Source: Nymphaea colorata (Eukaryota; Streptophyta; Magnoliopsida; Nymphaeales; Nymphaeaceae). Taken from it: a DNA stretch of 64,000 bases. The translations under genes and the position numbers were made by a program. Where the stretch lies: NCBI RefSeq assembly GCF_008831285.2, contig NC_045144.1, positions 496,001 through 560,000 of the forward strand, in the 5' to 3' direction. Shown here one piece after another: positions 60,807-64,000 of this stretch. How positions within the stretch are numbered: position 1 is the stretch's first letter; the number at the start of each line of letters is the position of its first letter. The notes beneath the pieces are model-generated. The model saw nothing but the letters and a program-made list of their open reading frames with translations, was not told where the DNA came from and did not search any database.

Positions 60807-62545
60807 TTATGCTACATATAAAATAGGTTTTTAAAGATTGACATGCGACCCTTGGAATCCAGCCGTATAACTAAATCAAAAATATTTTACTTGCATAATA
60901 AGTTCTAGAGTCTTTGGGGTATTATTGTAACCAACTTAAATTATTTCTTTCTTTTCCTTTGTGTAGTCTAAACAAACATAGTTTGAACAATTCTTTTTCT
61001 TTCTATTCAAACAAGCTTTTATAACAATTTGTTTCATTCTATTTTCTTTCCTCTCCTTTCTTCCTAAATCCTTTCTTTCCCTTTCCATTCTTTTCCTTTT
61101 ATCCAACTTTCTCTCCATCCAAACAGGTGCTATAATAGGTCAACAAAATATTTATTTAACAATTGGGATTGTGTTGCCTAAAGCCTCTCTAAGAGCCAGC
61201 ACATTTGAAATGACTTTATATAAGAAGTTACATGGGGAAATAGGTTGCTACTGGTGTACACTTGTAGCTCCTTCTATCTTGAGAATCAGAACAATCACAG
61301 TGTTGTTAAACTTCTTCACCATTCATCTTATTCCCAAGAAAACTTCAACCATCTTGATCAGGTAATGACTGGTTACTCCTCGGTATTGTTGAAAAAGGGA
61401 CCTGAAGGATCCATTACGTCCCGAAGTGCTCTCCACTTTCAAACTAAAGTTGCATACTTCAGTTCTTTTGTTAAAACTGATCTTAGGATTTGTTGGACTC
61501 ATCTCTCTTTTCCACTTGCCAGCACATACTACTATTTAAAATAAGAACAAAACATGTCATAGCCATCACTCTCTCTCTCTCGCTCTCTTCATGCAAGAGA
61601 AGTCAAAGGTCATGGAGCACTTACTTTGTTTCTTTCTTCCACCACACTTTCACTTTCAGTGGTAGACAAGTAAAAAAAGAGAGGAACGACCCTGTTGAAT
61701 AGAAACCATTAATTTACATGATATGACACGTTGATATTAAAGTTCATGTCTTGATGGGAAACACGCAGACTTAGAGGCGGAATAGAAAGGCTCAAATCAA
61801 AATACTTATGTGAAGTTGGTAGATGGTGCTTCCCATGGCAATATGGTGGCTATCGAAGACAGGAATTATAAATACCATGGCAACAAGAAAAATCCAAATC
61901 TGTTACATCAGAAGCAATTGACAGTCTAATTATATGCTCTTCAAGCAGAAGAACAAGTTTCCACAACTTTTCAACCTTTTTTATGAAGGAAGCCTCTCAT
62001 GTATATCACCAACTTCAACACAAAGCAGCATCACCACAAAAGCCTATAGAAAACACATATGCTAATGAAACCACATCTAAAAGACGCCCTGCCATGATCG
62101 ACCAGCTCCCTTCCCTATTTTAAAGCTATTCACAGTACCTACACCACCACGGTCCTCATGAATCTTCATGGTTGCTGATCGTCACTAGCTGATGCCGGAA
62201 GGAATTCCATCTTTCTGTTTGCTCTCCCTCCCCCCCCCCCTCTCTCTCTCTCCCTCTCTCTAGACATGCATAAGAACTCAAAATGCGTGGAGCTGTCACT
62301 TTATTTCTTTCTTCCACCACACTTCACTTTTAGTGGTGGAGAATTCAAAAAAGAGGGGAACCACCCAGTTGAATAGAGACAAATAATTTACATTGATAAG
62401 ACTTTTCTCAATATTTTTTGTTATAAAAGAGATAGCACTCTCATTGAAATTATATATATATCTAATAATTTATAATGAAAATACATATCACTTTTTTCTC
62501 TTATTTTTCTCCTAACTATCTATCAAGTTAGATCGGACAACTGTG

Positions 62546-62586
<41 letters not shown>

Positions 62587-62601
62587 AAAAAATATATATA
62601 T
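60802..62601 (+). repeat. Alpha tandem unit 2 (1800 bp)
   Basis: Nearly identical to unit 1 by eye, with few substitutions and small indels, ending in an (AT)n plus poly-A run at 62547-62601. The array is therefore young. Confidence 0.93.
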
Positions 62602-64000
62602 AAACTTTATGCTACATATAAAATAGGTTTTTAAAGATTGACATGCGACCCTTGGAATCCAGCCATATAACTAAATCAAAAATATTTTACTTGCATAATA
62701 AGTTCTAGAGTCTTTGGGGTATTATTGTATACCAACTTAAATTATTTCTTTCTTTCCTTTGTGTAGTCTAAACAAACATAGTTTGAACAATTCTTTTTCT
62801 TTCTATTCAAACAAGCTTTTATAACAATTTGTTTCATTCTATTTTCTTTCCTCTCCTTTCTTCCAAATCCTTTCTTTCCCTTTCCATTCTTTTCCTTTTA
62901 TCCACTTTCTCTCCATCCAAACAGGTGCTATAATAGGTCAACAAAATATTTATTTAACAATTGAGATTGTGTTGCCTAAAGCCTCTCTAAGAGCCAGCAC
63001 GTTTGAAATGACTTTATATAAGAAGTTACATGGGGAAATAGGTTGCTACTGGTGTACACTTGTAGCTCCTTCTATCTTGAGAATCAGAACAATCACAGTG
63101 TTGTTAAACTTCTTCACCATTCATCTTATTCCCAAGAAAACTTCAACCATCTTGATCAGGTAATGACTGGTTACTCCTCGGTATTGTTGAAAAAGGGACC
63201 TGAAGGATCCATTACGTCCCGAAGTGCTCTCCACTTTCAAACTAAAGTTGCATACTTCAGTTCTTTTGTTAAAACTGATCTTAGGATTTGTTGGACTCAT
63301 CTCTCTTTTCCACTTGCCAGCACATACTACTATTTAAAATAAGAACAAAACTGTCATAGCCATCACTCTCTCTCTCTCGCTCTCTTCATGCAAGAGAAGT
63401 CAAAGGTCATGGAGCTCTTACTTTGTTTCTTTCTTCCACCACACTTTCACTTTCAGTGGTAGACAAGTAAAAAAAGAGAGGAACGACCCTGTTGAATAGA
63501 AACCATTAATTTACATGATATGACACGTTGATATTAAAGTTCATGTCTTGATGGGAAACACGCAGACTTAGAGGTGGAATAGAAAGGTTCAAATCAAAAT
63601 ACTTATGTGAAGTTGGTAGATTGTGCTTCCCATGGCAATATGGTGGCTATCGAAGACAGGAATTATAAATACCATGGCAACAAGAAAAATCCAAATCTGT
63701 TACATCAGAAGCAATTGACAGTCTAATTATATGCTCTTCAAGCAGAAGAACAAGTTTCCCCACTTTTCGACCTTTTTTATGAAGGAAGCTCTCATGTATA
63801 TCACCACTTCAACACAAAGCAGCATCACCACAAAGCCTATAGAAAACACATATGCTAATGAAACCACATCTGAAAGACGCCCTACCATGATCGACCAGCT
63901 TCCCTTCCCTATTTTAAAGCTACACCACGGTCCTCATGAATCTTCATGGTTGCTGATCGTCACTAGCTGATGCCGGAAGGAATTCCATCTTTCTGTTTGC
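62602..64000 (+). repeat. Alpha tandem unit 3 (cut by window end)
   Basis: The first 1399 bp of a further unit. The array may continue beyond the window. Confidence 0.92.

Noticed and set aside
1-64000. A new defence, signalling or metabolic gene system
   Set aside because: No cluster of intact or co-oriented unknown genes exists here. The conserved frames all fall in duplicated repeats or known retroelements.

Overview
The window is nuclear DNA from a flowering plant. It is AT-rich and full of decayed transposable elements: Ty1/copia gag-protease-integrase with an initiator-Met primer site, plant L1-type LINE reverse transcriptase, and CACTA-like and hAT-like termini. The only gene family clearly recognised is the plant CDR1/nepenthesin-type aspartic protease. 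There is one 100-N assembly gap (40441-40540). No bacterial or viral gene, rRNA, convincing tRNA or CRISPR array was seen, and no gene in the window is demonstrably intact. Species cannot be decided from the sequence.

Layout. (1) 1-5650 is copy A of a duplicon: a 51-bp tandem repeat, a CACTA-like end, a minus-strand aspartic-protease 3' fragment and a plus-strand LINE relic. (2) 5650-9838 holds gamma and alpha repeats, which recur at 57215-64000. (3) 9840-12060 holds retroelement debris and a delta repeat (second copy 54526-55830). (4) 13327-16821 is a truncated minus-strand copia element with a 5' LTR. It abuts an older plus-strand copia relic (16815-17800). (5) 17866-21720 is repeat debris plus a stretch of possible degenerate exons of an unknown gene. 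(6) 22022-23364 is the best-preserved gene, a nearly full-length aspartic protease on the minus strand, broken by a roughly 10-nt deletion and one in-frame TAG. (7) 23733-27000 holds TE relics and the epsilon and gamma repeats. (8) 27735-30775 (beta1) plus 30776-38490 (copy B) is the longest duplicon. It retains both ends of a second, much more decayed protease and the ORF1 region of the LINE. (9) 38690-40440 (beta2), the gap, a copia protease fragment, beta3 (41187-45095) and copy C (45264-50890, LINE continuing to about 51200) follow. (10) 52259-57215 holds further relics. (11) 57215-64000 ends in a direct tandem array of a unit of about 1.8 kb, which is cut by the window edge.

The genes do not form a pathway. 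The story is structural: a protease locus was hit by LINE and other insertions and then amplified as a segmental duplication. Its copies were remodelled by small deletions with 4-bp microhomology, a templated insertion with microhomology at both ends, and a local inversion, while AT microsatellites mark the joints of the tandem array. I found no evidence for a new biochemical or defence system. The most interesting signals are these rearrangement junctions, the tandem array and the conserved 51-bp (17-codon) repeat.
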